The notes under the pieces are model-generated. The model made no database searches, was not told where the DNA came from, and worked only from the letters and a program-made list of their open reading frames with translations. Positions 16,691-26,237 of a DNA stretch of 64,000 nt are shown piece after piece. Source of the DNA: a bacterium UBP14_UBA6098 (GTDB lineage Bacteria; UBP14; UBA6098); assembly GCA_002428525.1 (NCBI GenBank), contig DIWU01000004.1, forward strand, positions 38,639 to 102,638, given 5' to 3'. Position numbers and translations under genes: made by a program. Every line of letters begins with the position of its first letter. The stretch's first letter is position 1.

Positions 16691-17452
16691 ATGAATATTA
16701 TGCGTTTAACTGCACTGCTTTTCATTTTTTTTGCGATATCCACCGTTGCGATCGATTTTAAAGACGAGTTAGTCGATTGGAGCCTTATAGCGTTAAGTAG
16801 CGCGGGGGCATACACCTTTTCGCAAACAGGCCCTTTCTTCGACGAGGCCTTTGTCGATGTGGCAACAGATAAGCCATATCGCGAGGATCGCCTTTCGGGC
16901 TTGGGCTTTTATAGCGCGAGCTTTGCTGTTTCATCAGCTGTTTTTGCGCCACGAAGTGAAAGCCATAATAGAATCTCTAAGTATATACATTTCAAAGGAT
17001 TCGTTCTGTCGGCTACAAGCACATCTATGTTGACAGGCATGATCAAAGATTTCGCAGGCTCTCCAAGGCCTCATGCCGATGCGGCCTTTTTGCGAGGCAT
17101 CGAGGAAAGGCATATCCGCGATAGCTTTCCGAGCGGACATGCGAGTTTTGCCTTCTGTAATGCAACATATTCCAGTTTATATCTTTGGAATTATTGGGGC
17201 GATAACCGCCGAGATTACACCCTTTTAAAAACAGCGTCAAGCGCTGGTTTATTTACCGCCGCAACAGCTATAGCCTATTCGCGAGTCGATAACTTTCAAC
17301 ATCGCACCTCCGATATTCTCGCTGGTGCATTTTTGGGTAGTGCAACAGCATTAGGAATATTTATATTACAAGAAAAACGGATTGAAAGCAATAATAATAG
17401 AGTTCATCTCGAGACTACCCCAAATGGAGCTTTTTTAGTATGGAGGTTTTAA
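16691..17452 (+). CDS. PAP2-family membrane-associated phosphatase
   Basis: A 253-residue exported or membrane protein. All three phosphatidate-phosphatase motifs are present: KDFAGSPRP (K-x6-R-P), PSGHASF (PSGH) and SRVDNFQHRTSD (S-R-x5-H-x3-D). The family removes phosphate from lipid phosphates such as undecaprenyl pyrophosphate or phosphatidate, with the active site on the periplasmic side. It starts 4 nt after the Mrr-like gene, without an SD, and ends in a TAATG overlap with the lipoprotein gene. Substrate unknown. Confidence 0.88.
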   Translation: MNIMRLTALLFIFFAISTVAIDFKDELVDWSLIALSSAGAYTFSQTGPFFDEAFVDVATDKPYREDRLSGLGFYSASFAVSSAVFAPRSESHNRISKYIHFKGFVLSATSTSMLTGMIKDFAGSPRPHADAAFLRGIEERHIRDSFPSGHASFAFCNATYSSLYLWNYWGDNRRDYTLLKTASSAGLFTAATAIAYSRVDNFQHRTSDILAGAFLGSATALGIFILQEKRIESNNNRVHLETTPNGAFLVWRF

Positions 17453-18285
17453 TGCATATTCGTAACACAATGTGTATCATTCTGTTAGCCATTGCTATTT
17501 CAATTATTCTCTCATGCGCCGCGACAGTCAATCCAGATATAAAACTACACAAAGACGCCTCTGCTAAAGAGTTGAAACTCGGCAACTTACAGAGCGCACT
17601 TTCGCATATGGATTACGCCGAAGCCGCTTGCGACAATCCCCCGTGCCGCGAAGAGGTTTTGCATTGGATGATCGGCCTCGGAGCCCAACAAAACAACGAT
17701 GTTTTCCGTGCAAAGGCATATGAAAAGCTCGCCTTGCACCATCTCGAGCGCTATCTGGCCGGCCAGACCGACGGCCTTGTGAGCGCAAAAACAGTCGCTA
17801 ACGAATTTTACCTTTGGGCAGACAGCCTGAAAAAGGGCCGCGGCGACCTTTTCCCCTTGCCCGATGCCATGATCCTCGCGGCCTCGCTTCACCTTTTCGA
17901 CAGGCCGGATAGCTCGGTCTATTTAATCGCCGAGGTGATGAAGATCGGCGTCGAGCTGAAACAAGATGCGATTCCCACACAGTTGAAAATCGCTATCGGG
18001 AGGGGAAAAGCACTAATCGACGAGCTTTCAAACAAAATGAACGAGAATTTCGAACAGGGTAAAGAAAAAATTATTTCCTCAGACCCCGAGGCGGGTATCG
18101 ACGAGCTGGTCTATGCCTATCGTGCATCTGCGGCATTGGGCAAGACCGAGTTGGCGGCGAATTCTGCGGTGTTGCTCGCGGAATACTATGCCGGGATAGG
18201 CAAGGGCGATATCGCCGGCCAATGGACATCGGCGGCGCTTCGTTGGAAGGGCGAATCTATTCACGGGAAAAGCCACGCCGAGTGA
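17452..18285 (+). CDS. Probable lipoprotein with helical repeats
   Basis: A 277-residue protein. The N terminus has basic residues, a hydrophobic stretch and a lipobox-like ILSC (Cys near residue 22), so it is probably lipidated. The rest is helical with Ala/Leu-rich, TPR-like segments (AKELKLGNLQSALSHMDYAE, KAYEKLALHHLERYL, ELAANSAVLLAEYYAGIG). No known family is recognised with confidence. The ATG at 17452 is chosen because GGAGG lies at 17442-17446; an upstream ATG at 17440 precedes that SD. Confidence 0.65.
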   Translation: MHIRNTMCIILLAIAISIILSCAATVNPDIKLHKDASAKELKLGNLQSALSHMDYAEAACDNPPCREEVLHWMIGLGAQQNNDVFRAKAYEKLALHHLERYLAGQTDGLVSAKTVANEFYLWADSLKKGRGDLFPLPDAMILAASLHLFDRPDSSVYLIAEVMKIGVELKQDAIPTQLKIAIGRGKALIDELSNKMNENFEQGKEKIISSDPEAGIDELVYAYRASAALGKTELAANSAVLLAEYYAGIGKGDIAGQWTSAALRWKGESIHGKSHAE

Positions 18286-18312
18286 TGTTCGGCGGTTGAA
18301 GGCGATCTTTCG

Positions 18313-20394
18313 CTACATCTCACGATCTCTGATTCGATCCGAAAGATCGCGCTGTCTGCGCCATGTCCCCCCGAGCACTAACTCGACGAGCATCAGAATA
18401 AATGCGACAATGAGCATTGCGTGATGAAGCTCTCGGCCGTATCGGCGCGAGAGAATCTCGTCGGCAATATCTTTGTCGGTTGAAATCCACACGATCTTGA
18501 CAGCATTCTCTACAGCCCCGCGATCGAGCTCGTCAGAATCGCTCTCGCGGGTATCGACATTGACGGCGAAGAGGTCAACAATCTTTTCTTCGGCAAGGAC
18601 TTGGTAGATCCCCGGCAAAGAGGCTCCGCCGACACTCAGAATTGTGCGCCCTGCGGCGAATCTCGGGGCGAGAAAAGCCCTCGATCCGTCGGGTTGTATC
18701 AAGGCGAACGCTCCGGCGGTTGTCGCATCTATAGTCCTAACTATCTCATCTCCAACGAGATAGCCCGGATCGAATTCGGAGACATCGGCGTTAAGGTATT
18801 GAGTGAGCCTGTGCATCAACGGGACGAAAAAGCCTCCGGTGGCGATATCACCGAATGAAAGGCTTGCCGAAAAAGCGCAGATCGCTATTTTCCCGTCGCC
18901 CAACTCGGTTTCGGCGATGAGCGGGACACCGTTCGAGAGCACGATCGGAACCCGGTCGGCATCGACTATCGCGGCGACCCGCTTGAACTCGACATCCGGC
19001 AAGCCCTCTTTTTTAAACGGTGTGAAAACCGGATGCTCGAAATCCGCTCCGCCCAGAACAAAACGGCTTTTGCCGAGTGAATCCCCGATACTCGCCACCA
19101 CCGAGATTGGGAAATTCTCTCCGACCACAGAGCGCCAAGATTTTGCGGGATCGGGAGAACCGCCCAACAATACCGCCAATCCTCCCCCGCGCGAAACGAA
19201 ACCGTCGATTGAGGCGGCAAGGTTCGCGGACAGCTCCGGCGGATCGGACAGGATGATCACATCGCGGGTTGAAAGAAGCTCGGAACCGAGACGCGAGTAG
19301 GAGATTCGCGAAACATTGAAGAAATCGCCCTCGACCGGGGCAAGCGCGTTCGCGATGAACTTCGCTTCGTTGCCTCCGACGACTAAAACCTCGATCTTCT
19401 CGGGGATTTTGAACGAGAAAAAGCGCGAATTATCTGCGGGAAGCGCGTCCCCCTCGCATCGAAATTCCCCAAAGTGGAATCCCCCTTCATCGACCTGCGC
19501 TCGAAACTCGATCGAGGCGGCTTCACCCGGGGCAAGATCGATAGCCCTCTGCGCCACCTTTTCGCCGTCGAGATAGAGGTTTGCGACGAAGTCCTTTATC
19601 GCCCCCGAAGCGTAGCTTTTAAACTCGGGTTGAAGCGAAAAGGGAACATCCTTCTGGAGCAGGGTTCGGGGAAACTCGATAGAGGAAATCCCGATATTTC
19701 TATCGTCATCGGGCGAAAAGACCAAGGCATATAGGTTGATGCCCTCGGGGATATCCATCTCGCCGGAGCGCCGCCAGCCGTGGTTTTTATTGTCGGTCAA
19801 CACGAAAATCTCGCGGTTGGGAAGCCTGCTTTTCGAGAGCAACTCGACGCCGAGGGCAATCGCGTTCCAAACATCGGTGGTTCCGCTCCGGAGGTGCAGG
19901 CTGTCCAGAGCTTGCTTCGCACCGGACATTGATTTATAAGGCTCCGGCGAGGTTGGGGCCGGCATTTCGGCGAAGGGTATCACCGCAATCTCATCACCCT
20001 CCGAGACAAGCTCGAGAATATCCTCGGCCGATTGGCGAGCCTTTGTGAAAAGATCTACTCCAGCGGCCTCTTGCCCCATCGAATAGGATGCATCGAGCAA
20101 AAGGGCTATCGAGGTTCGTTCGCGGGAACCTGTTGAAGTGGAGGCGCGAGCGCCTCTGATTGCCGGCCGCGCAAAGGCCCCGATCACAAGCAGAAGAATC
20201 AGCACACGTAAAACGAGTAGCAATATCTGCTTCAGCTTGAATCTGCGCATGCGGCGCTTCTGAATCTCCTCGATGAAGCGCAACGACGGCCATTGGCGCT
20301 CGACGAGCCGCCTTCTCGTGAGAAGGTGAATCAAAATCGGCAGAATCGCCGCCGCAAGCGCGGGCAAGAAAATATTATTTAAAAAGGTCAACAT
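18313..20394 (-). CDS. BatA-type membrane protein with von Willebrand factor A domain
   Basis: A 693-residue protein. The N-terminal region (LPALAAAILPILIHLLTRRR, then a second helix after KLKQILLLVLRVLILLLV) is the BatA/DUF1550-type membrane domain. A vWA domain follows with an intact MIDAS start (DASYSM) and a later FVLTDNKNHGW strand; the second half is beta-rich, with a glutamine-amidotransferase-like fold region, and the C terminus has one membrane helix before a basic tail. Such proteins usually sit with a MoxR ATPase and a DUF58 protein; neither is here. The ATG at 20394 starts the membrane domain; a longer frame to 20616 runs through its promoter. Confidence 0.82.
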   Translation of the reverse strand: MLTFLNNIFLPALAAAILPILIHLLTRRRLVERQWPSLRFIEEIQKRRMRRFKLKQILLLVLRVLILLLVIGAFARPAIRGARASTSTGSRERTSIALLLDASYSMGQEAAGVDLFTKARQSAEDILELVSEGDEIAVIPFAEMPAPTSPEPYKSMSGAKQALDSLHLRSGTTDVWNAIALGVELLSKSRLPNREIFVLTDNKNHGWRRSGEMDIPEGINLYALVFSPDDDRNIGISSIEFPRTLLQKDVPFSLQPEFKSYASGAIKDFVANLYLDGEKVAQRAIDLAPGEAASIEFRAQVDEGGFHFGEFRCEGDALPADNSRFFSFKIPEKIEVLVVGGNEAKFIANALAPVEGDFFNVSRISYSRLGSELLSTRDVIILSDPPELSANLAASIDGFVSRGGGLAVLLGGSPDPAKSWRSVVGENFPISVVASIGDSLGKSRFVLGGADFEHPVFTPFKKEGLPDVEFKRVAAIVDADRVPIVLSNGVPLIAETELGDGKIAICAFSASLSFGDIATGGFFVPLMHRLTQYLNADVSEFDPGYLVGDEIVRTIDATTAGAFALIQPDGSRAFLAPRFAAGRTILSVGGASLPGIYQVLAEEKIVDLFAVNVDTRESDSDELDRGAVENAVKIVWISTDKDIADEILSRRYGRELHHAMLIVAFILMLVELVLGGTWRRQRDLSDRIRDREM

Positions 20395-20424
20395 AGAGCT
20401 TCTATTTTGAGCAAATAAGATACC

Positions 20425-20453
20425 ATTATACAAGTCTTGAATCGCCAAATCAA
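20425..20453 (-). promoter_or_regulatory. Promoter of the vWA gene
   Basis: Minus strand: TTGATT (20453-20448), 17-bp spacer, consensus TATAAT (20430-20425). The leader would be about 23-25 nt. Confidence 0.6.
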
Positions 20454-20521
20454 GCCGAATTACCCTGTAAACAGCATAGAAAGGAAACTCCATATCTTTA
20501 GCGTGGTTTATCTTAAATGGC

Positions 20522-20550
20522 TTGACACTCGCAATCTTCGTTTGTATTTT
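20522..20550 (+). promoter_or_regulatory. Promoter of the rnf operon
   Basis: Consensus TTGACA (20522-20527), 17-bp spacer, TATTTT (20545-20550). The predicted start near 20557 gives a 30-nt leader containing the CTGGAG SD of rnfC. Confidence 0.7.
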
Positions 20551-20586
20551 ATCCTTCTTATTTAATTTCGAAATCTGGAGTTTGAT

Positions 20587-21906
20587 ATGGCCAATACTTT
20601 TAACGGCGGTATTCATCCGCCGGAAGAAAAAAGATACAGCGAGGACAGCGCTATTCGCGCCCTCGACCCCCCGGAATTGTTGTATATTCCTTTATCGCAA
20701 CATATCGGCGCACCGGCCACAGCTGTTGTGAAAAAGGGCGATCGAGTCCTTCTCGGACAGACTATCGGCCAAGCCGCCGGTTTCGTTTCCGCGGCGGTTC
20801 ACTCCTCGGTCTCCGGCAAGGTTAAGTCTGTAGAGCCATACCAGAATCCTGTCAGCGGAAAGCCCGAACCGACGGTCATTATCCAAAACGACGGACTCGA
20901 CGAGCGCGCGAGCGAGCTTACCGCGCACGGCGACAACTGGGATCGAATCGAGCCTGAAGAGATCCGCAACATCGTCGCCGCGGCGGGTATAGTCGGTATG
21001 GGCGGCGCAACCTTCCCGACTCATGTCAAACTCTCGCCGCCCAAGGGCAAGATCATCGACACCGTGCTCCTCAACGGCGCGGAATGCGAGCCGTATCTGA
21101 CCGCCGATCATAGACTTATGCTCGAGTTTCCGCAGGACGTTATCAACGGCCTGATCCTGATCGCCAAGGTTTTCGGTGCGGGTCGCCTTGGAATATGTAT
21201 TGAAAACAACAAGCCGGACGCTATCGAGGTCATGCAGGAACGCGTCAAAGGCACGAATGTCAAAGTGTTTCCGCTTAAGGTCAAATACCCGCAGGGCGCG
21301 GAGAAGCAGATGATCTACGCTGTCACCGGCAGGGAGGTTCCCAGCGGCGGGCTCCCCTTCGATTGCGGTTGTTATGTTCAAAACGTCGGCACCGCAAAGG
21401 CGGTTTTCGACGCGGTTTCGCGCGGGATTCCTCTCTACCAGCGCATTGTCACGGTTTCCGGGCCTATTTTAAAAGAGCCGGCGAATCTCATGGTGCGAAT
21501 CGGGACGCGCTACTCCGACCTGATCGCGGCCTGCGGCGGAGCCGTCGAGGATATAGTGAAGGTTATCAACGGCGGCCCGATGATGGGGCTTGCCCAATCC
21601 TCGCTCGATGTTCCTGTGACTAAGGGCACCAGCGGTGTCCTGATCTTCGGCGCGGAGGACGCCGAAGTCAAGCCGGAGTTGGCCTGTATCAATTGCGCTA
21701 AATGTGTCGATGTCTGCCCGGCCTTTCTTATGCCGACCCGTATCGCGCAGTGCGCCGAGTATAGCAATTTCGATATGGCCGAGAAACTCGGCGCTTTGGA
21801 TTGTATCGAGTGCGGAAGTTGCGCCTTTGTTTGCCCGAGCGATCGCAAGCTTCTTCATTATATAAGGCGGGCAAAAACGCAGATTCGTGCTAATAAGGCG
21901 AAATAG
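20587..21906 (+). CDS. rnfC: Rnf electron-transport complex subunit C
   Basis: The 439-residue peripheral subunit of the Rnf complex, which couples ferredoxin:NAD electron transfer to Na+ or H+ pumping. Seen: the GMGGATFPTHVKL nucleotide/flavin region, NGAECEPYLTADHRLM, and two C-terminal [4Fe-4S] motifs, CINCAKCVDVCP and CIECGSCAFVCP, that distinguish it from cluster-free NqrA. An SD (GGAG) and a consensus promoter precede it. Two outer-membrane-like genes lie between it and rnfD. Confidence 0.95.
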   Translation: MANTFNGGIHPPEEKRYSEDSAIRALDPPELLYIPLSQHIGAPATAVVKKGDRVLLGQTIGQAAGFVSAAVHSSVSGKVKSVEPYQNPVSGKPEPTVIIQNDGLDERASELTAHGDNWDRIEPEEIRNIVAAAGIVGMGGATFPTHVKLSPPKGKIIDTVLLNGAECEPYLTADHRLMLEFPQDVINGLILIAKVFGAGRLGICIENNKPDAIEVMQERVKGTNVKVFPLKVKYPQGAEKQMIYAVTGREVPSGGLPFDCGCYVQNVGTAKAVFDAVSRGIPLYQRIVTVSGPILKEPANLMVRIGTRYSDLIAACGGAVEDIVKVINGGPMMGLAQSSLDVPVTKGTSGVLIFGAEDAEVKPELACINCAKCVDVCPAFLMPTRIAQCAEYSNFDMAEKLGALDCIECGSCAFVCPSDRKLLHYIRRAKTQIRANKAK

Positions 21907-21992
21907 GGTTTTCGTCCCGCGACAGAGGCGAGTTGTTTTATAACATATTGTATATCAAAGAATTATATGAACAATATAATCTATTATATTAA

Positions 21993-22601
21993 TTGCTCTT
22001 TAAAACTACATACATATCAATAATATACACCTTGATCTCAGTCGCTTCGGCGTTCTCGCAAGGCGGGTTCTCGGCCCAACCCGAGTTCAAACTATACCCC
22101 TTTGCGAGGATCGTCGAGGGCTATTCGCAGGCGTTCGTCGCCGATCAAAGGCAAAACCCATCGCCATATTGGGATATTGGCGCCGGCTTCTCCTATGAAT
22201 ATCTTACTTTAGGACTATCGACGAGAAGCCATTTTCTATCGGCCTCGCGAGATGAATTCTACCATCCCGAGACGGAAAACTCCTCCGAGGGGCACACGGT
22301 GATTCTCGTCGCTCATGTCGAGGGCAAGGCCGATGTTCAGCCGGTCAAATTCGTCGCAAGTATCGACCTCGGGGCGATTTGGTTCCGCGAATACGACTTC
22401 TATCGTCGTTCGTGGAGCCGTTTTGTTCTGCCGATCATCGGCTTGGGTGTGGATTTTCGAGTGCCGCTGAAGGGCAAGATCGCAATTTGCACGGGTGTCC
22501 AATATATGGCGGCATTCGAGGGCTTTCAAGTCTCGGCGAAGGAGTATAATTCCGTTCAGGGAACTGTCGGCTTGGTTTACGACGGAGCGCTGTTGCCGTG
22601 A
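21993..22601 (+). CDS. Exported beta-barrel-like protein within the rnf cluster
   Basis: A 202-residue protein with a signal peptide (about 1-22, cleavage after SAFS) and alternating beta-strand pattern to the end (DIGAGFSYEYLTLGL, KFVASIDLGAIWF, LPIIGLGVDF, VQGTVGLVYDG), suggesting a small outer-membrane barrel. No family is recognised. The start is a TTG at 21993 with no SD; TATAAT lies at 21975-21980, so it may have its own promoter. It overlaps the next gene by GTGA. Confidence 0.6.
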   Translation: MLFKTTYISIIYTLISVASAFSQGGFSAQPEFKLYPFARIVEGYSQAFVADQRQNPSPYWDIGAGFSYEYLTLGLSTRSHFLSASRDEFYHPETENSSEGHTVILVAHVEGKADVQPVKFVASIDLGAIWFREYDFYRRSWSRFVLPIIGLGVDFRVPLKGKIAICTGVQYMAAFEGFQVSAKEYNSVQGTVGLVYDGALLP

Positions 22602-23251
22602 GGTTTTTCGCGTTTTATACGGCCTTGCTAATTGCGACAGCTTGTCTTTCGCAACCGGTCGAGCGGCCGCCGCGGCCCGGCGAGGATCAGGTGCGACAGC
22701 CCGAACGGCCGAGCCCGGTTTTAGACCGCGATTATAAGCGCATCGATCGTTCGCTGAGGCCCTCCTTCGGCGGGAATGTTTCGTATATCGTCTATCCGGC
22801 GGGGACATACTCGGCTGTTTTCGGCGGAGTTCGATACGGCGCTTGGGGGTTTGGGATCGAAGCCGGCTATATCGATTATCGGCGCGAGTTCAACGGCTCG
22901 AAGATGTCTTATGTCAGCCCGGGGGATTCCTCGATTTGCGAGAAGGGCAGTTTCTTTAGGCCCTCGGCATATTTCGAATTCGAGGTCGAAATCGAACGGT
23001 TGTCGATAGTTCCGCGCGCAAAGTTAGGCTACGCCGCCATTATCTGCCGACGGTGGTATCGCTCCGACGAAACGGATTCGATGTTCTTCGATCGCGATCG
23101 GTTTATAAACGCCCTCGGCGTCGATCTGCGATACGACCTGAACCCGGTTTCCCTTGGGCTCACAGCGGAATGGCTCGCGATCAATCCGTGGTTCTATTTT
23201 TACCCTGAAGATTTTGGATTGTTCTCCATCGGTTTTTCTATACTGTATTGA
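22598..23251 (+). CDS. Exported beta-barrel-like protein within the rnf cluster
   Basis: A 217-residue protein: signal peptide (about 1-18), a short Pro/Arg-rich segment (VERPPRPGEDQVRQPERPS), then beta-strand alternation ending with a hydrophobic strand and aromatic terminal residue (FSIGFSILY), as in outer-membrane barrels. GTG start coupled to the upstream stop. It is unrelated to known Rnf subunits, but its stop is 32 nt from rnfD, so it is part of the same operon. Function unknown. Confidence 0.6.
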   Translation: MRFFAFYTALLIATACLSQPVERPPRPGEDQVRQPERPSPVLDRDYKRIDRSLRPSFGGNVSYIVYPAGTYSAVFGGVRYGAWGFGIEAGYIDYRREFNGSKMSYVSPGDSSICEKGSFFRPSAYFEFEVEIERLSIVPRAKLGYAAIICRRWYRSDETDSMFFDRDRFINALGVDLRYDLNPVSLGLTAEWLAINPWFYFYPEDFGLFSIGFSILY

Positions 23252-23283
23252 CAAATAACGACTTATCTTTGTTAGGAGATGAC

Positions 23284-24336
23284 TTGGCCGAAAAAAAGTT
23301 GATTGTCTCCTCGTCGCCTCATCTGAAGGGCGGCGCAAGCACCACCGCGATTATGTGGAATGTGGTGCTCGCCTTGCTTCCGGCGTGGGTGGTCGGGATT
23401 TACTACTACGGTCCGCGAGCTGTTTGGCTCACGCTGATTAGCATTGTTGCGGCCGCGGCTACCGAGGCTGTTATTCAGCTGATTCGAAAGGTGCCGGTGA
23501 CGGCGCTTGACGGCTCGGCGGTTATCACCGGAATGCTCCTCGCTTTCAATGTTCCCCCCGGGGTTCCTTGGTGGATGGTTGTCATCGGCAGTGCAATCGG
23601 TGTCGGTATCGGAAAGCAGGTCTTCGGCGGTTTGGGTCATAATCCGCTGAACCCGGCCCTAGTCGGAAGGGCCTTCCTGATGGCGAGTTGGCCGGTTCAT
23701 ATGACCACCCAATGGATACTCCCCCGCGGCGGCAGTCTTTCCGGCGCGGTCGGTATCGACGCGATCACGAGCGCGACGCCGCTTTCGGTGTTGAAGCTCT
23801 CCCGCACCGCTATCCTCGATCCCTCATCGACGCCCGAAATCGTCGAAAAGGCCAGAGCCTCCGTCGAGGCGATTTACAGCGCATGGCCGCAAGCTATGAT
23901 CGGCAATATCGGCGGCTGTATCGGCGAGGCAAGCGCTATCGCGATTTTAATCGGTGGACTATACCTTATAATACGAGGTTTCTCAGATTGGCGAACCCCG
24001 CTGACCTATATCGCCGGAGTCGCCCTGCTCGGATGGATATTCGGTGGTGCCGAGGGCTTGTTCACTGGTAATGTTATGTTCCAAATCTTCACCGGAGGGC
24101 TTTTCCTCGGGGCGTTCTTCATGGCCACCGATATGGTGACCACTCCGATCACGAAGAAGGGCCGATGGATATTCGGGCTTGGGTGCGCGGTTCTCACCGT
24201 TTTTATCCGCAGATGGGGCGGCTACCCAGAGGGTGTGAGCTACTCGATCTTGATTATGAACATCTTCACCCCGATAATCGATCGCCATACGAGACCCCGT
24301 GTGTTCGGGCAAAGCTCGAAAAAGGCTGGGCAGTAA
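23284..24336 (+). CDS. rnfD: Rnf electron-transport complex subunit D
   Basis: A 350-residue membrane subunit with about ten helices that carries a covalent FMN. Family segments: SSSPHLKGGASTTAIMWNVV near the N terminus, FGGLGHNPLNPALVGRAFL, and AITSATPLSVLK containing the flavinylated Thr. I chose TTG 23284 because AGGAG at 23274-23278 sits 5 nt before it; the frame is open upstream to a TTG at 23248 that lacks an SD. It lies 1 nt before rnfG. Confidence 0.94.
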   Translation: MAEKKLIVSSSPHLKGGASTTAIMWNVVLALLPAWVVGIYYYGPRAVWLTLISIVAAAATEAVIQLIRKVPVTALDGSAVITGMLLAFNVPPGVPWWMVVIGSAIGVGIGKQVFGGLGHNPLNPALVGRAFLMASWPVHMTTQWILPRGGSLSGAVGIDAITSATPLSVLKLSRTAILDPSSTPEIVEKARASVEAIYSAWPQAMIGNIGGCIGEASAIAILIGGLYLIIRGFSDWRTPLTYIAGVALLGWIFGGAEGLFTGNVMFQIFTGGLFLGAFFMATDMVTTPITKKGRWIFGLGCAVLTVFIRRWGGYPEGVSYSILIMNIFTPIIDRHTRPRVFGQSSKKAGQ

Positions 24337-24337
24337 T

Positions 24338-24976
24338 ATGAAAGATATTCTCAAACCCGGTTTGATTCTCATGGCATACGGCATCATTGCCGGCCTCGCG
24401 CTGGGGCTTGTGAATTCGATGACCGCACCGAAGATCGCCGCTCAGGAGGAGGCCGCGCGGATGGCCGCGATCGAGGAGGTTTTGCCGACGGCGACAGTCT
24501 TCGAGACCAAGACCGAGGGCGATTTCGAGTATATCGTTGGATACACCGAGGAAAGCAAGGCCGAGATTGCGGGTTTTGTCGTCACCGCCCTCGGCAACGG
24601 CTTCTCCTCGACGATTCGGACGGTGGTTGGGGTTAATACCGACTTTACTGTCGCGGCTATCGAGATCGTCTATCAATCGGAGACTCCCGGCCTCGGCACT
24701 AAGGCGGTCGAGCTCGACGACCCGACGAAGGAGCCTTGGTTCGAAAGGCAATTCGACGGCCTTCCCCCCTCCGATATTAATGTTGATAAGGACGGCGGAA
24801 AGCTACGCTCGATCACCGGCGCGACAATCACGAGTCGGGCGATCGCGAGGTCGGTTGCGATCACAGTCGAGAAACTTAAAACCACTGTCGGAAGCTCCCT
24901 TGAACAGGAACCGACCGAAGAGGTCATCGACTCGACGAATGACATAGAAATCGTCGAGGAAGGCGGTGTAGAATGA
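24338..24976 (+). CDS. rnfG: Rnf electron-transport complex subunit G
   Basis: A 212-residue subunit with one N-terminal membrane helix (about residues 7-27) and a periplasmic FMN-binding domain. The covalent flavin site is visible as S-I-T-G-A-T-I-T-S (residues about 163-171). An acidic C-terminal tail follows. The ATG at 24338 starts the membrane helix directly after the rnfD stop; the upstream extension to 24299 overlaps rnfD and is not family-like. Coupled to rnfE by ATGA. Confidence 0.93.
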   Translation: MKDILKPGLILMAYGIIAGLALGLVNSMTAPKIAAQEEAARMAAIEEVLPTATVFETKTEGDFEYIVGYTEESKAEIAGFVVTALGNGFSSTIRTVVGVNTDFTVAAIEIVYQSETPGLGTKAVELDDPTKEPWFERQFDGLPPSDINVDKDGGKLRSITGATITSRAIARSVAITVEKLKTTVGSSLEQEPTEEVIDSTNDIEIVEEGGVE

Positions 24977-25593
24977 GCAAAAAAGTTAGCATCTTCAAGG
25001 ATTTTACGAAGGGGCTTTTAGTCGAGAACCCAACTTTAGTGCTCGCCTTAGGCCTCTGCCCCACTCTCGCGGTCTCCTCCAGCGCGATTAACGGCCTCGG
25101 AATGGGTGTTGCGGCGACCTTCGTTCTCGTGATGAGCAACATCATTGTTTCGCTGATAAGGCCGCTTGTGCCGGCGAAGATCCGCATCCCGATTTTCATC
25201 GTTGTCATCGCGACCTTTGTGACAGTAGTGAAACTCGTTATGGCGGCCTACACACCCGCCCTATCCGAGGCACTGGGCATATTCATCCCCTTGATCGTAG
25301 TCAACTGTATTATTCTCGGGCGCGCCGAGGCCTTCGCCAGCAAGCACGGTGTCCTTCGGTCGGCCGCGGACGGCCTTGGGATGGGGCTCGGTTTCTCGCT
25401 CACGCTAATCTTGCTCGGTTCCTTCCGCGAACTGCTCGGCAATGGCTCGATTTTCGGAGCTAATATCATGGGCGCGAGCTACCAACCCGCTATTATGATG
25501 ATCCTCCCTCCGGGGGCCTTCCTCTCGCTCGCGATGATGGTGGCCGCTTCCCGTTGGATTCTCGAAAAAACATCGAAAGGGGGAAATAGCTGA
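24973..25593 (+). CDS. rnfE: Rnf electron-transport complex subunit E
   Basis: A 206-residue membrane subunit with six helices. Typical segments are KGLLVENPTLVLALGLCPTL, VVNCIILGRAEAFASKHG and ADGLGMGLGFSLTL. It forms, with RnfA, the [2Fe-2S]-bearing core of the membrane part. Overlaps both neighbours (ATGA at the start, TGATG at the end). Confidence 0.94.
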   Translation: MSKKVSIFKDFTKGLLVENPTLVLALGLCPTLAVSSSAINGLGMGVAATFVLVMSNIIVSLIRPLVPAKIRIPIFIVVIATFVTVVKLVMAAYTPALSEALGIFIPLIVVNCIILGRAEAFASKHGVLRSAADGLGMGLGFSLTLILLGSFRELLGNGSIFGANIMGASYQPAIMMILPPGAFLSLAMMVAASRWILEKTSKGGNS

Positions 25594-26237
25594 TGGCTAA
25601 CCTCTTGGTTATCTCGATCGGTGCGATTTTAATTAACAACTTCATCCTGTCGAGGTTTCTCGGGCTTTGCCCCTTCATCGGAGTCAGCAAAAAGACCGAG
25701 ACCGCACTCGGTATGGGCATGGCTGTGATCTTCGTTATGGTCTTGGCCTCGGCTGTGACTTGGGTGATCTGGACCTACCTGCTTTGCCCGGGCGAAACCA
25801 ATTTGTTCTGGATTGTCGCACGAGCTTGCGGCAGTGAGGTTTCCGCGCAGGCCTTCGATCTGCGCTTCCTCGAGACTATTGCTTTCATTCTTATCATCGC
25901 TTCCCTCGTCCAATTTGTGGAGCTGGTCTTGAAGAAGATGTCCCCTGCCCTTTACGACGCGCTGGGAATCTTCCTCCCCCTGATCACCACGAACTGCGCG
26001 ATCTTGGGCGTGGCGGAACTCAACACGATGTCCCTCGGTTACGGTTTCCTCGAGTCGGTTGTGCACGGCTTTTCCGCCGGTGTCGGTTTTCTGCTCGCCC
26101 TGCTTATGATGAGCGGTGTTCGCGAACGCCTCGAGTTCGCACCGATACCGCGGTTTATGAGGGGCCTTCCGGTGGCCTTTATTACCTCGGGGCTTATGAG
26201 CATGGCCTTCTTGGGTTTCAGCGGCCTGAAGTTTTAG
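25593..26237 (+). CDS. rnfA: Rnf electron-transport complex subunit A
   Basis: A 214-residue membrane subunit homologous to RnfE, with inverted topology. Segments INNFILSRFLGLCPFIGVSK, LGIFLPLITTNCAILGVAEL and HGFSAGVGFLLALL are characteristic. It ends the cluster: the next features are tRNA genes, so no rnfB (the ferredoxin-accepting subunit) follows within this window. Confidence 0.94.
   Translation: MANLLVISIGAILINNFILSRFLGLCPFIGVSKKTETALGMGMAVIFVMVLASAVTWVIWTYLLCPGETNLFWIVARACGSEVSAQAFDLRFLETIAFILIIASLVQFVELVLKKMSPALYDALGIFLPLITTNCAILGVAELNTMSLGYGFLESVVHGFSAGVGFLLALLMMSGVRERLEFAPIPRFMRGLPVAFITSGLMSMAFLGFSGLKF

Noticed and set aside
20587..26237. Nqr instead of Rnf
   Set aside because: The C subunit carries two [4Fe-4S] motifs, and no nqrA- or nqrF-type gene is present.
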